Shown piece after piece: positions 18,773-28,187 of a stretch of 64,000 nucleotides of DNA. The notes beneath the pieces were generated by a model. The model ran no database searches and had not been told where the DNA came from. It saw only the letters and a program-made list of their open reading frames with translations. This stretch comes from Xanthomonas arboricola pv. juglandis (GTDB taxonomy: Bacteria > Pseudomonadota > Gammaproteobacteria > Xanthomonadales > Xanthomonadaceae). How positions within the stretch are numbered: the first letter of the stretch is position 1; the number at the start of each line of letters is the position of its first letter. A program made the position numbers and the translations under genes. Where the stretch lies: assembly GCF_001013475.1 (NCBI RefSeq), contig NZ_JZEF01000003.1, positions 588,956-652,955 of the forward strand, given 5' to 3'.

Positions 18773-21442
18773 TTATTTCGGCAACGGCGAACGCCCCGAG
18801 ATCGAGAACGCTGCGGCCTCGCCAGTCGCGCCGGTGCCGGGCTGGCCACCGCCGACAAACAGCGTGTAATCGCCGGCTTCCACCGCACGCTGCCCGGCGC
18901 GATCCACATCGCTCAACGCGCGCGCATCCAGGGTGAAGCGCAGCGTGCGCTGCTCGCCGGGCTTCAGATGCACACGCTGAAAGCCGACCAGGCTGCGCAA
19001 GGGAGACTGCGGGCGATCCGGATACTGCAGATACACCTGCGCCACTTCGTCGCCGGCACGCGTGCCGGTATTGCGCACGGTGGTGGTCACCTGCAACGGA
19101 CTGCCGGCTTGCAGGGTTGCAGTGGACAGCTGCGGCGCGGCGTAGGCAAAGCTGGTGTAGCTCAAGCCGTAGCCGAACGGAAACAGCGGCTCGCCCTTGA
19201 AGTAGCGGTAGGTGCGGCCCTTCATGTCGTAGCTGACGTAGGGCGGCAGGTCCTTGGTGGAGCGATAGAACGTGACCGGCAGGCGCCCGCCGGGGTTGTC
19301 GTCGCCGGCCAGCATGCGCGCCATCGCGGTGCCGCCGGACTGGCCCGGATACCACGCCGCCACGATCGCATCGGCATGCGTCTTGGCCCAGTTCAAGGCC
19401 ACCGCGCTGCCGCTCATCAGCACCACCACCAGCGGCTTGCCGGAGGCCTTGGCGCGTTCCAGCAGCGCCTGCTGCGGGGCGGGCAGGGCGATGTCGTTGC
19501 GGTCGCCGCCGTCGAAGCCGGGCACATCGATGCGCAGTTCCTCGCCTTCCACATCCGGCGACAGGCCGACGAAGGCCACCACCGCATCGGCCTGCGCCAC
19601 CGCCTGCTCGGCCTCGGCCAGTTGCGCGGCCGCCGGTGCCAGCCACTCCAGGCGCACGCCCTGGTCCTGGCCGCGGTGTTCCATCTCCAGGCGAATCTTG
19701 CGCGGGCGGGTGTCGTCGAAGTGCAGCACGGTTTCCACGCTGCGGCCGTCGGCGTTGTGCATGCCGGCCGGCACGTGCTTGTCTTCGGCATTGCCGGCGA
19801 CCACCAGCTTGTCGTCGATGTACAGCCGCACCGGGTCGTGGCCGGCGCAGTCGAAGCAGCGCGCCACCCGCACCGCCAGCGTGTAGTCGCCCGCGCTCGG
19901 CGGCAGCAGTTCGCCGCTCCAGCGCACCGCGTAGCGATCGGCCGGCACGCCCTTTGCGGGGGCGACCTGATCCCAGTTGAAACTCACCGTGCGGTCCTGC
20001 CGCACCACGCGCGGCGCACCGTCCAGATCGACAGTGTCGAAATATTCGCCACGCAAGCCCGGCTTGCCGTCGCTGCGCAGCGCGGTTTCCGGAATCATGC
20101 CGGGTACGCCCGCGGCCAGCGGCGCACCTTGCGCATAGCTGACCTGCTGCGCGCCGAAGCGCTCGCGCAGGCCGAGCAGCGGGGTGACCGGCGTGGACGA
20201 GGTGCCCTGGTAGTTGGCTTCCAACGCTGCCAGCGCATCGGCATTCGGCCCGATCACTGCCAGCCGCGTCCCGGCCTTCAACGGTAGTGTGCCGGCCTCG
20301 TTCTTGAGCAATACGATCGATTCGGCAGCGGCCTTCAGCGCCAGCGCACGGTTGGCGGCGTTATCGATATCCTTGGCACCGAGCTTTGCATACGGATCCT
20401 TGCGCGGCGCCTCCAGTTCGCCCAGGCGATAGCGCGCGGCGAACAGGCGCACCAGCGACTGGTCGAGCAGGGCTTCGTCCACTTCGCCACGTTCGATCGC
20501 CGTACCGAGTTCGCGATAGGCATGCCCGCAATTGAGATCGTGCCCCGCCTTGAGCGCTGCAGCCGACGAGCCTGCATTGTCCGGGCGGAAGTAATGGAAC
20601 TGGGTCATGTCGTCCACCGCATCGCAGTCGGACACCACAAAGCCCTTGAAGCCCCAGTCGCCACGCACGCGGCCGTTGAGCAACCAGTCGGCCGCGCAGG
20701 CCGGCGTGCCGTGCAGCGAGTTGTACGCGCACATCACCGAGCCGGCCTGGCCGTCGATCAGGGCGGCGCGGAAGGCGGGCGTATAGGTCGCCTCCACATC
20801 GCGCGGCGACACGTCCACATCGAAGCTGTGCCGGCCCGGCTCCGGACCGCTGTGCACGGCGATGTGCTTGGGCGTGGCGATGGTGCGCGGGTGATCCAGA
20901 TCGTCGCCCTGCAAGCCGCGGATGAAGCCGACTGCGAGCTGCCCGGTGAGGAAGGGATCCTCGCCGTAGGTTTCCATGCCACGGCCCCAGCGCGGGTCGC
21001 GGAAGATATTGATGTTGGGCGACCAGATGGTCAGGCCCGCATAGCGCTTGTGATCCTTTCCCGGGGCGCCGGCCTGATTGAACTTGGCACGCGCTTCGGT
21101 CGACACCACCGTGCCCACCTGCTGCATCAACGCGGTATTCCAGCTGGCCGCAAGACCGATCGACTGCGGAAACACCGTGGCGTAGCCATTGCGTGCGATG
21201 CCGTGCAGGCCTTCGCTCCACCACTCGTAGGCGGGGATGCGCAGGCGTGGAATCGCCGGTGCATCGTTCATCGCCTGCGCGACTTTCTCCTCGCGGCTCA
21301 TCTGCGCGACGAGCGCGGCGGCGCGTTGCTCCGGCGTCGCATCGGGTTGTGTTGCGGCCAACGCCGGCGCGCCGACCAGCGGCAGGCCCAGACCCAGACT
21401 CAGCGCGACCGCCAGGCGGCATGGAAACACGGACAACGACAT
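18773..21442 (-). CDS. nixI: Secreted GH3 beta-xylosidase with PA14 insert (NixI-like)
   Basis: 889 residues, signal peptide MSLSVFPCRLAVALSLGLG. The start at 21442 has CAGGAG 8 bp upstream. The GH3 TIM barrel carries the nucleophile Asp about 272 in GFVVSDCDAVDDM. A PA14 sugar-binding domain (about 430-570, with YTLAVRVARCFDC) is inserted in the second GH3 domain (DAVVAFVGLSPDVEGEELRID), and a fibronectin III-like domain ends the protein. NixI of X. campestris removes the core beta-1,2-xylose of plant N-glycans after NixK has acted. Follows GH2 after 238 bp containing a strong stem-loop. Confidence 0.88.
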   Translation of the reverse strand: MSLSVFPCRLAVALSLGLGLPLVGAPALAATQPDATPEQRAAALVAQMSREEKVAQAMNDAPAIPRLRIPAYEWWSEGLHGIARNGYATVFPQSIGLAASWNTALMQQVGTVVSTEARAKFNQAGAPGKDHKRYAGLTIWSPNINIFRDPRWGRGMETYGEDPFLTGQLAVGFIRGLQGDDLDHPRTIATPKHIAVHSGPEPGRHSFDVDVSPRDVEATYTPAFRAALIDGQAGSVMCAYNSLHGTPACAADWLLNGRVRGDWGFKGFVVSDCDAVDDMTQFHYFRPDNAGSSAAALKAGHDLNCGHAYRELGTAIERGEVDEALLDQSLVRLFAARYRLGELEAPRKDPYAKLGAKDIDNAANRALALKAAAESIVLLKNEAGTLPLKAGTRLAVIGPNADALAALEANYQGTSSTPVTPLLGLRERFGAQQVSYAQGAPLAAGVPGMIPETALRSDGKPGLRGEYFDTVDLDGAPRVVRQDRTVSFNWDQVAPAKGVPADRYAVRWSGELLPPSAGDYTLAVRVARCFDCAGHDPVRLYIDDKLVVAGNAEDKHVPAGMHNADGRSVETVLHFDDTRPRKIRLEMEHRGQDQGVRLEWLAPAAAQLAEAEQAVAQADAVVAFVGLSPDVEGEELRIDVPGFDGGDRNDIALPAPQQALLERAKASGKPLVVVLMSGSAVALNWAKTHADAIVAAWYPGQSGGTAMARMLAGDDNPGGRLPVTFYRSTKDLPPYVSYDMKGRTYRYFKGEPLFPFGYGLSYTSFAYAAPQLSTATLQAGSPLQVTTTVRNTGTRAGDEVAQVYLQYPDRPQSPLRSLVGFQRVHLKPGEQRTLRFTLDARALSDVDRAGQRAVEAGDYTLFVGGGQPGTGATGEAAAFSISGRSPLPK

Positions 21443-21619
21443 CTGCTCACTCCTGCGGGACGGCGACTGGCCGTCACGCGTTGTTCTTGGATTGCCCGCA
21501 GCGAGACCGCGGGCAGCGGTTGGTGACACTCGGGTTGGTGATTGCCGCCGATCAGGCGCGGATCAGATACGAGACCTGCGCCCGGCACTGCCGTCACTGC
21601 GCCACGCGCAGTCTTAGCG

Positions 21620-21655
21620 GATGGCGCAGCGCCCTGAGACGAGCGCTGCGCCATC
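21620..21655. terminator. 13-bp perfect stem-loop between the GH2 and GH3 genes
   Basis: GATGGCGCAGCGC (21620-21632) pairs perfectly with GCGCTGCGCCATC (21643-21655) around a 10-nt loop, 25 bp past the GH2 stop. No T-run follows. Likely an intercistronic RNA structure or Rho-assisted end. Confidence 0.6.
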
Positions 21656-21680
21656 GGCCGACGTCTGTTCCCGGCGCGGC

Positions 21681-24362
21681 TTACTTCGTCTCGGCCGGCT
21701 CCGGCGGTGCACCGGCCAGCGTGCTCGCCAGATCGCGCACCTGCAGCGTGGACTGCAACTGTGCCAGCGCGGCCTTGCTGCTCACATGCACGGTCAACGG
21801 CTCGCCCGGCAACAGGTCGAACGCGTTGTCCGACAGCGTGGCATCCACGTCGCCGAACGACAGCCAGACCTCGCGTGCCAGCGTGTTGCTGGACAGCGTC
21901 AGCGCATAGCCATCGCCATCGGCGCGCCACTGGCTGTCGATCTTGGCGGCCGGCAACGCCAGCTGCTTGGCCGGCGCGAAGAACACCACCTCGCGCGACA
22001 GCAGCTTGTCGCCGTCGAACAACTCGAACACCGCGTAGCTGCGCTTGGGGTCGGCGCTGCCCAGCAACTGCTTGTCGCTGAAGTTGCCCACCTGCAGGCT
22101 GCTGATCGGTTTGACGGTGGCCTTTTCCTCGCGCTTGCTCAGCAGCTTGCCGTCCATGCTCATCACCCGCATGCGCCAACGCGCGGCCAGCGGGGTGGTG
22201 CGGTCGGAGACCAGCGACACCTCGGTCTGGCCCTTGTCGTTACGCAGTGCGGCGATCAGCTCCGGCGCGTAGAAGCGGCGTGCGTGGTAGTGCAGCGCCT
22301 TCCAGCGGCCGTAGTAGTCCACGCTGGACCACGACGCACCCGGCCACACATCGTTGAGCTGCCAGTACAACGAGCCCATCGATTGCGGGCGCGATGCACG
22401 CAGATGCGAGGCGGCCAGGTTGATGCCTTCGGCCTGCATCAGCTGGCTCAAATAGACGAAGCTCTCGAAGTCCTTGGGCTCGCCGAATTCGCGCCGGATG
22501 TACAGCATCAGCCGCTTGTTGCCGTTGCCCTTGTCGAACTTCTGATGCACGCGCATCACCGGCGATTCCGGATCCATGTCGCCGGGTTCGGCGAAGGCAC
22601 GCACGGTGCGCATGTCCGGGAACGACTGCAGGCCGTATTCGGACATGAAGCGCGGGGTGACGTTGAGGTATTCGGTCACCGGCAGCGCGGGGCCGCCCCA
22701 GACCTTCCAGTAATGCATGTCGCCATCGTTGGCCTGGTCGGCGGCGCCGTCGAAGTTGGTGCCCGGCGAGGTGGACCAGTACGGCACGTCGCTGTCGTAG
22801 GTGGCCACCACTTCGCGGAACACGGTGCCGAACAAGGTGGTCATGCCGCGCTCGATGCGGCTGCGTTCCTCCGGGTCCACCGACTGCTTGAACTTGACCC
22901 GGTCGCCCCAGTTTTCCCAGCCGGTCTGCACTTCGTTGTTGCCGCACCACAGCACGATGCTGGGATGGTCGCGCAGGCGCTTGACCTGTTCGATCGCCTC
23001 CTGCCGGGTGTTCTCGCGGAACTCCACGTCGTACGGCGGCACCGCGCCGCCGAACATGAAGTCCTGCCAGATCATGATGCCCAGCTCGTCGGCCACCTCG
23101 TAGAAGCGGTCGTCCTGATAATGCCCGCCGCCCCACATGCGCAGCATGTTCATGTTGGCATCGCGCGCATCCTGCAAGGTGCTGCGCATGCGCTCGGGGC
23201 TCACACGTGCGGGGAACGCATCCAGCGGGATCAGGTTGGCCCCCTTGGCGAAGATCGGGATGCCGTTGATCACGATCTCCATGCTCTTGCCGTACTTATC
23301 TTTCTCGCGCCGCAGCTCCACCGAGCGCAGGCCGGTCACCCGCTTGATCTGCTGGCTGTCGCCATCGGCATCGCGCACGCTGGCCACGAAGGTGTAGCGG
23401 TCCTGCGCGCCGTAGCCGGCCGGGAACCAGCGCTTGGGCTTGGCGATGCGCACCGGCACATCGATGCGGTTCTGCCCCGGGTCGACCACCGCCTGCTGGG
23501 TGAATTGCCCGACTTTCTGCCCATCCGGGCCCAGCACGTCCAGCGTCACCTGCACCGGGCCGCTGCGGCCGGCCTGCAGTTCCAGCTGCGCCTGCAATTG
23601 CGCGCTGTCGGCATCCACGCGTTGCTGGGCGATATGCAGCCCGTCTACGCGCACCGCATCCCAGGCTTCCAGGCGCACGTCTTTCCAGATGCCGGCGTTG
23701 ACCATGCGCGGGCCCCAATCCCAACCGAAGTTGTACGGCGCCTTGCGCACGTAGGTGGAGCTGTGGCGCGATTCGGGTTCGTCGCCGAAGGCGGAATCGT
23801 AGGCGCCCGGCAGCGCGTACGGCTGCTTGGCCAGCCACGGCTGGATCTTCTTGATCGGCGAGAACAGCTTGACCTCGAGCACGTTGTCGCCGCGCTTGAG
23901 CAGGGGTTTGGCATCCACGCGCCACTGCCGGAACATGTTGTCGGCGCTGAGCAGCGGCTTGCCGTTGAGGGTGACCTCGGCAAACGTATCCAGGCCGTCG
24001 AATACCAGCTCGACGTGCTCGCGCTTGAGCGTGGCCGCATCCACGTTGAAGCGGGTCTGGTATTGCCAGTCGCTCAGGCCCGCCCACTGGATCTTGCCTT
24101 CGTTGTCGCGATAGAACGGGTCCGGCACGATCTTGGCGGCGATCAGATCGGTCTGCACCGCGCCCGGCACCTGCGCCGGCAACCACGCCGCCGCTTTCGG
24201 ATAGGTCTTGGCCTGTTCCTGGCCCGGCACCAGCCGCACCTGCCAGCCGCTGTCCAGGGGCGTTGCCGTGGGCGGCGCGGCCCAGGCCTGCGAGATGGCA
24301 ACGGCCAGGGCAAGCCCTAGGCGGGCGGGGGCGGGAACGCAACGATGACGGGATAGGGGCAT
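21681..24362 (-). CDS. nixH: Exported beta-mannosidase, GH2 (NixH-like)
   Basis: 893 residues, signal peptide ending ...AVAISQAWA. AAGGAG lies 9 bp before ATG 24362. The architecture is that of GH2 beta-mannosidases: a sugar-binding domain with GLSDWQYQTRF and DGLDTFAEVTLNG, a beta-sandwich, then a TIM barrel with acid/base Glu about 477 in VLWCGNNEVQTGW and nucleophile Glu about 575 in FMSEYGLQSFP. It would cleave the Man-beta-1,4-GlcNAc bond of the N-glycan core once alpha-mannoses and xylose are gone. It follows the GH20 gene by 21 bp, so the two are surely cotranscribed. Symbol inferred from cluster order. Confidence 0.9.
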   Translation of the reverse strand: MPLSRHRCVPAPARLGLALAVAISQAWAAPPTATPLDSGWQVRLVPGQEQAKTYPKAAAWLPAQVPGAVQTDLIAAKIVPDPFYRDNEGKIQWAGLSDWQYQTRFNVDAATLKREHVELVFDGLDTFAEVTLNGKPLLSADNMFRQWRVDAKPLLKRGDNVLEVKLFSPIKKIQPWLAKQPYALPGAYDSAFGDEPESRHSSTYVRKAPYNFGWDWGPRMVNAGIWKDVRLEAWDAVRVDGLHIAQQRVDADSAQLQAQLELQAGRSGPVQVTLDVLGPDGQKVGQFTQQAVVDPGQNRIDVPVRIAKPKRWFPAGYGAQDRYTFVASVRDADGDSQQIKRVTGLRSVELRREKDKYGKSMEIVINGIPIFAKGANLIPLDAFPARVSPERMRSTLQDARDANMNMLRMWGGGHYQDDRFYEVADELGIMIWQDFMFGGAVPPYDVEFRENTRQEAIEQVKRLRDHPSIVLWCGNNEVQTGWENWGDRVKFKQSVDPEERSRIERGMTTLFGTVFREVVATYDSDVPYWSTSPGTNFDGAADQANDGDMHYWKVWGGPALPVTEYLNVTPRFMSEYGLQSFPDMRTVRAFAEPGDMDPESPVMRVHQKFDKGNGNKRLMLYIRREFGEPKDFESFVYLSQLMQAEGINLAASHLRASRPQSMGSLYWQLNDVWPGASWSSVDYYGRWKALHYHARRFYAPELIAALRNDKGQTEVSLVSDRTTPLAARWRMRVMSMDGKLLSKREEKATVKPISSLQVGNFSDKQLLGSADPKRSYAVFELFDGDKLLSREVVFFAPAKQLALPAAKIDSQWRADGDGYALTLSSNTLAREVWLSFGDVDATLSDNAFDLLPGEPLTVHVSSKAALAQLQSTLQVRDLASTLAGAPPEPAETK

Positions 24363-24383
24363 GGATGACTCTCCTTGGATGGA

Positions 24384-26870
24384 TCAGCGCGTGGCGGCGG
24401 GGGGCGCCTGCGCGGTGGTTTCAATCAACTGGACGGCGCCGATGGCATACAGCGGGCCGCGAATCGGCGCGGTGAAGCGCAGGCATAGATCGTGGATGCC
24501 GGTGCGTGCAGGCAGTGCGGTTTCCAGCGTGAATTGTTCGCCCAGCGTGGCGCTGTTGGGCAATTGCACGCTGGCGATCAGCTCGCCCTCGCAGCCCAGG
24601 CGCACTTCCAGCTCGCCGCGGCGCGTCTTGGCGGGGTACTGCACCACCTTGGATTGTTCGTGGGCCAGGCCGAAGTTGTTCGGCAGGCGTGCGGACTCGA
24701 TCCGGATCGCGCCGACGCCATCCAGGCGCGCCTGCGGATACAGCCGGCAGGCATGGAACAGGTCGACGTTGTAGACCGGCGTGTCGGCAGCGGTCAGTTC
24801 CGGCAGCAGCGGCAGGCGCAGGCCGAGCGCACCGGTGTCCACGCAATCGCGCAGGCCCTGGGTGTCCACGCGCAACAAGCCGGCACGATCGAAAGTACGG
24901 CTGCGCGTGGCCGCCAGCGCGCTGCCGCCGGCATCGAAGGCGGTGGCCTTGACCGTGGTCGGCAGCTGGATCGTAAACGGCGCCGCATAACGTGGCGATG
25001 CCGGTGTGGGATCGCTGCCGTCGATGGTGTAGTGCAGCGTGCCCGCACCGGCCTGGGTGCCGAGTACCACCTTGGCCGGGCCGCCAGCGAGCACCGGGTT
25101 GGGGCCGCCTTCCAGTGCGATATCGGCGGCGAAGGCGCCGTCGCTGTAGTCGATGCCCAGCGCCTTGTAGCGCTGCAGCTGCGCCGGCAGGCGCGCCAGG
25201 AAATCCTTCCAGTTGCGAGCAGCCACCGGCGACCAGGTCACTTCGGCGATGGCGGACAGCCGCGGGAACAGCGCGTGATCCACATGCCAGCGCGAAGGAA
25301 TGTATTCAGACCACAACGCGCCTTGCGCGCCGAGTACATGCGTGGACTGCGCGGCGCTGAGTTCACCAGGTACCGGGTCGAAAGCGTAGACCTTGGACAA
25401 CGGCAGTACGGTCAGGCGGCCGTTGGGTTCGTCGCTGCGGGTGGTCTGCAGGTTGTCCAGGTACAGCCAGTCGCCTGGCGCCAGCACCACATCGTGGCCC
25501 TGCCTGGCGGCGGTCACCGCACCGTCGGTGCCGCGCCACGACATCACCGAGGCACTGGCCGGCACGCCGCCTTCGAGGATTTCGTCCCAGCCGATCATGC
25601 GCCGGCCGTGCTGGGTGAGGTAGGCCGCAAGCTGTTCGTTGAACCAGCCTTGCATCGCGTGCGCATCCTTGACGCCCAACTTGCGCATCTGCGCGCGCAC
25701 CGCGGGCGAGGCTTCCCACTGATCCTTGACCGCCTCGTCGCCACCGATATGGATATATGCCGACGGGAACAAGGTCAGCACCTCGTCCAGCACGTTGGTG
25801 ATGAAGCTCAGGCTGCGTTCGCTGGTGTTGAACAGGTACGGGTTGACGCCCCAGTCCACGCCCACTTGCGTGCGCTGGCCGGGCACGCCGACTTCTTCCG
25901 GATACGCGGCCACCGCGGCCTGCGCATGCCCGGGCATGTCCAGCTCGGGCAGCACGGTGATGTGCAGGCGCGCCGCATAGGCGACGATCTCGCTGATCTG
26001 CTGCTGCGTATAGAAACCGCCATAGCGCTCGGGCGTGCCGTGCTGGCCGGCGCCGGGCGGGGTGCGCCAGGCACCGACCTCGGTGAGTTTGGGGTAACGC
26101 TTGATCTCGATGCGCCAGCCTTGGTCGTCGGTGAGATGCCAATGCAGCACATTGAGCTTGTGCGCGGCCATCGCGTCCAGCACATGCTTGACGGTGTCGA
26201 CGTCGTGGAAGTGGCGGGCCACATCCAGATGCTGGCCGCGCCAGCCAAAGCGCGGCCAGTCGCGGATCGCCACCGCCGGTACGGTGACATCGCCCTTGCG
26301 CGCATCCGGCGTCATCAATTGCCAGGCGCTGATCGCGCCATAGAACAGGCCAGCGCCATCGCGCGCGGTGATGCGGATGCCATTGTCGTCCACATCCAGG
26401 CTATAGCCTTCCTTGTGTGCCACCGGCGCCTGCGGGGTGCGCTCCAGGCGGATGCTGTGCGGCGAGGCGCTGGTTTCGGTGCGCACTTCCAGGGTCAGGC
26501 CGCGGGTGCGTTGCAACAGGCTGGCCAGCGACTCGGCGCTGCGACGCACCTCGGCATTGCCGGTGGGGATGGAGATCACCGTGCCGGTGCCGACGCGGAA
26601 ACTGCCGGTGCCGCGCCTGGCTTCGGCCGGGGCAGGAATCAGGGGCAGCGGTGCGGTGGTCGCAGGCAGTGTTGCGGTGTTGCCGGGATTGGCCGCAGGT
26701 GCGGTCGCTGCATCGCGTTGGCCGCAGCCCGCCAGCACCATCGCCGTCAGCGCCATCGCAAGCAGGCGCGAGGAACGTCCGTGCGATGACAGCAGGCGCG
26801 ACGGCAGGCTGCGCGGCGACGGTGGCCCGGATAACGGTGAGCGCAGGCTCGGTGCGGAGTTCGACATCAT
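24384..26870 (-). CDS. nixG: Beta-N-acetylhexosaminidase lipoprotein, GH20 (NixG-like)
   Basis: 828 residues. ATG 26870 (or the adjacent ATG 26867) gives a long basic n-region, then LTAMVLAGC, a lipobox with the lipidated Cys about residue 49. The enzyme is thus tethered to a membrane, unlike the other cluster members. GH20 marks: domain 2 (LPLIPAPAEARRGTGSF), GWRGQHLDVARHFHD, and the catalytic pair Asp378-Glu379 in YIHIGGDEAVKDQW. A chitobiase-type C-terminal segment follows. It removes terminal GlcNAc from antennae or chitobiose. An upstream in-frame start at 27092 would run through a hairpin and lose the lipobox position. Confidence 0.9.
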   Translation of the reverse strand: MMSNSAPSLRSPLSGPPSPRSLPSRLLSSHGRSSRLLAMALTAMVLAGCGQRDAATAPAANPGNTATLPATTAPLPLIPAPAEARRGTGSFRVGTGTVISIPTGNAEVRRSAESLASLLQRTRGLTLEVRTETSASPHSIRLERTPQAPVAHKEGYSLDVDDNGIRITARDGAGLFYGAISAWQLMTPDARKGDVTVPAVAIRDWPRFGWRGQHLDVARHFHDVDTVKHVLDAMAAHKLNVLHWHLTDDQGWRIEIKRYPKLTEVGAWRTPPGAGQHGTPERYGGFYTQQQISEIVAYAARLHITVLPELDMPGHAQAAVAAYPEEVGVPGQRTQVGVDWGVNPYLFNTSERSLSFITNVLDEVLTLFPSAYIHIGGDEAVKDQWEASPAVRAQMRKLGVKDAHAMQGWFNEQLAAYLTQHGRRMIGWDEILEGGVPASASVMSWRGTDGAVTAARQGHDVVLAPGDWLYLDNLQTTRSDEPNGRLTVLPLSKVYAFDPVPGELSAAQSTHVLGAQGALWSEYIPSRWHVDHALFPRLSAIAEVTWSPVAARNWKDFLARLPAQLQRYKALGIDYSDGAFAADIALEGGPNPVLAGGPAKVVLGTQAGAGTLHYTIDGSDPTPASPRYAAPFTIQLPTTVKATAFDAGGSALAATRSRTFDRAGLLRVDTQGLRDCVDTGALGLRLPLLPELTAADTPVYNVDLFHACRLYPQARLDGVGAIRIESARLPNNFGLAHEQSKVVQYPAKTRRGELEVRLGCEGELIASVQLPNSATLGEQFTLETALPARTGIHDLCLRFTAPIRGPLYAIGAVQLIETTAQAPPAATR

Positions 26871-27020
26871 GCAATCACATCCCGGTATGGCGGGGGAGAT
26901 ACGGCAGCCACGCACAGTAGCAAAGCCGTGCCGGATGGCGCAGGGACTGGCGCACGCTTCGTCGGGGTGCGCGGTGTGTGGTGTCGCGCAGCGACCGCGC
27001 TCCGCATGGCGTGGTGCAGA

Positions 27021-27089
27021 ACGGGCGCGGGCAGTGCACGCATCGGCTTGCAGTGGATGCATTCCGATGCGAACACCGACCGCGCCCGT
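27021..27089. repeat. Nested 69-nt hairpin between the GH18 and GH20 genes
   Basis: The outer arms ACGGGCGCGG (27021-27030) and CCGCGCCCGT (27080-27089) pair perfectly. Inside, CGCATCGG (27039-27046) and CCGATGCG (27064-27071) pair perfectly. They are separated by symmetric 8-nt strands that pair partly. On the transcript it starts 28 nt after the GH18 stop. No T-run. It is either a terminator or an intercistronic mRNA structure that separates nixEF from nixGH. The rest of the 247-bp gap shows nothing clear. Confidence 0.65.
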
Positions 27090-27117
27090 CATGTCGTGCA
27101 GCAGTGCGATGACGCGG

Positions 27118-28173
27118 TCAGCGCTGCGCGGTCGGCAACTCGTCCCACACCTTCGGGTCCTCGGCGCCCAGCACCCAGCAGCTGAAGCCTTCCAGGCCGT
27201 ACTGCTTCACCAGGTCGTAGCGTGCCTTGAAGCTGCGCGCATCCGGGCGGAACACCCACTCGCGCATGTCGTCGCGGTAGAAGTAGAACCACGATTCCTG
27301 CTCGACCGGATCCCATTGCACGGTAGCGTTCTGCTCGATCGCCAGCGGGAACGATTCGTCGGCATCGATGTAGGTGGCGGAGATGTTCGACGCCTCGGTG
27401 CCGTCTTCCTTGACCGGATTACCGGTGTACCAGCGGTAGCCGTAGGTGGCGATGCCGAGCGAGAGCTTGTCCTTCGGCACCTGGGTGATCGCGTAATCCA
27501 GGTGCTTCTTCATCCACACCATGCCGTCGACCGGGCCCGGCGTGGTCCAGCGGGTGTGCTGGTCGTAGGTCATGATGCTGACCAGATCCACGGCCTGGCC
27601 AAGCGCCTTGAGGTCGTACGCGCCGCGCCAGTATTCCCACATCCACTTGGAGAACTGGCCGCCTTCGGCATGGCCCGGGGCATTGGGCACCACCGCCACC
27701 GACATCTTGAAGCCGGCCTTGTGCAGCGCATCGGCGGTCTGCTTGACCATCAGCGTGTAGGCATCGCGGTCGGTCCAGGCGATGTTCTCGAAATCGAACT
27801 GGAAGCCGTAGTACTTGTGCTGCTTGCCGTGGATCAGCAGCGATTCGATCATGCGCTTCTTGGCGGCCTCGTCGTGCATCAGCTTGTGGAAGCCGTCGCG
27901 CCCGGTGGTCATCGACAGGATCGGCATCACCCGCAGGTTCTTCTGCTTGGCGATGTCGTACAGGTACATGTTGGGTGTGCCGTTGACCAGGCCGTTTTGG
28001 TCGACGCCATACCAGGTCGGCACCACCACGTCGATCTTGTCGACATTGGCCAGGAACGAGTTGGTCGATTTCTGCGTGTTCATCAGATAGAACAACGCCG
28101 TGGGGGTTTTGGCCAGGGCCGGCGCGCATACCAGCGCCAGCGCCAGCAGGATCCAGGTCAATCGCTTGCTCAT
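27118..28173 (-). CDS. nixF: Secreted GH18 endo-beta-N-acetylglucosaminidase-like protein (NixF-like)
   Basis: 351 residues, signal peptide MSKRLTWILLALALVCAPALA. The GH18 barrel is recognised by VVVPTWYGVDQNG, LRVMPILSM, the active-site strand YYGFQFDFENI (Glu129 as general acid, Asp127 two residues before) and LVSIMTYDQHT. The usual DxxDxDxE motif has lost its first two acidic residues (Tyr and Gln there), which is unusual. Predicted to cut between the two core GlcNAc residues of N-glycopeptides, or to bind them. It starts 14 bp after the GH29 stop. A longer in-frame ORF to 29016 lies inside the GH29 gene and is not real. Confidence 0.85.
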   Translation of the reverse strand: MSKRLTWILLALALVCAPALAKTPTALFYLMNTQKSTNSFLANVDKIDVVVPTWYGVDQNGLVNGTPNMYLYDIAKQKNLRVMPILSMTTGRDGFHKLMHDEAAKKRMIESLLIHGKQHKYYGFQFDFENIAWTDRDAYTLMVKQTADALHKAGFKMSVAVVPNAPGHAEGGQFSKWMWEYWRGAYDLKALGQAVDLVSIMTYDQHTRWTTPGPVDGMVWMKKHLDYAITQVPKDKLSLGIATYGYRWYTGNPVKEDGTEASNISATYIDADESFPLAIEQNATVQWDPVEQESWFYFYRDDMREWVFRPDARSFKARYDLVKQYGLEGFSCWVLGAEDPKVWDELPTAQR

Positions 28174-28187
28174 GAAAACAGCATCCG

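Noticed and set aside
21621..24320. 899-codon open frame on the plus strand opposite the GH2 gene, and similar long frames opposite GH125 (6828-9326) and GH35 (3219-5294)
   Set aside because: These are antisense frames kept open by high GC at third positions. They have no family motifs or signal peptides, while the minus strand encodes complete glycosidases.
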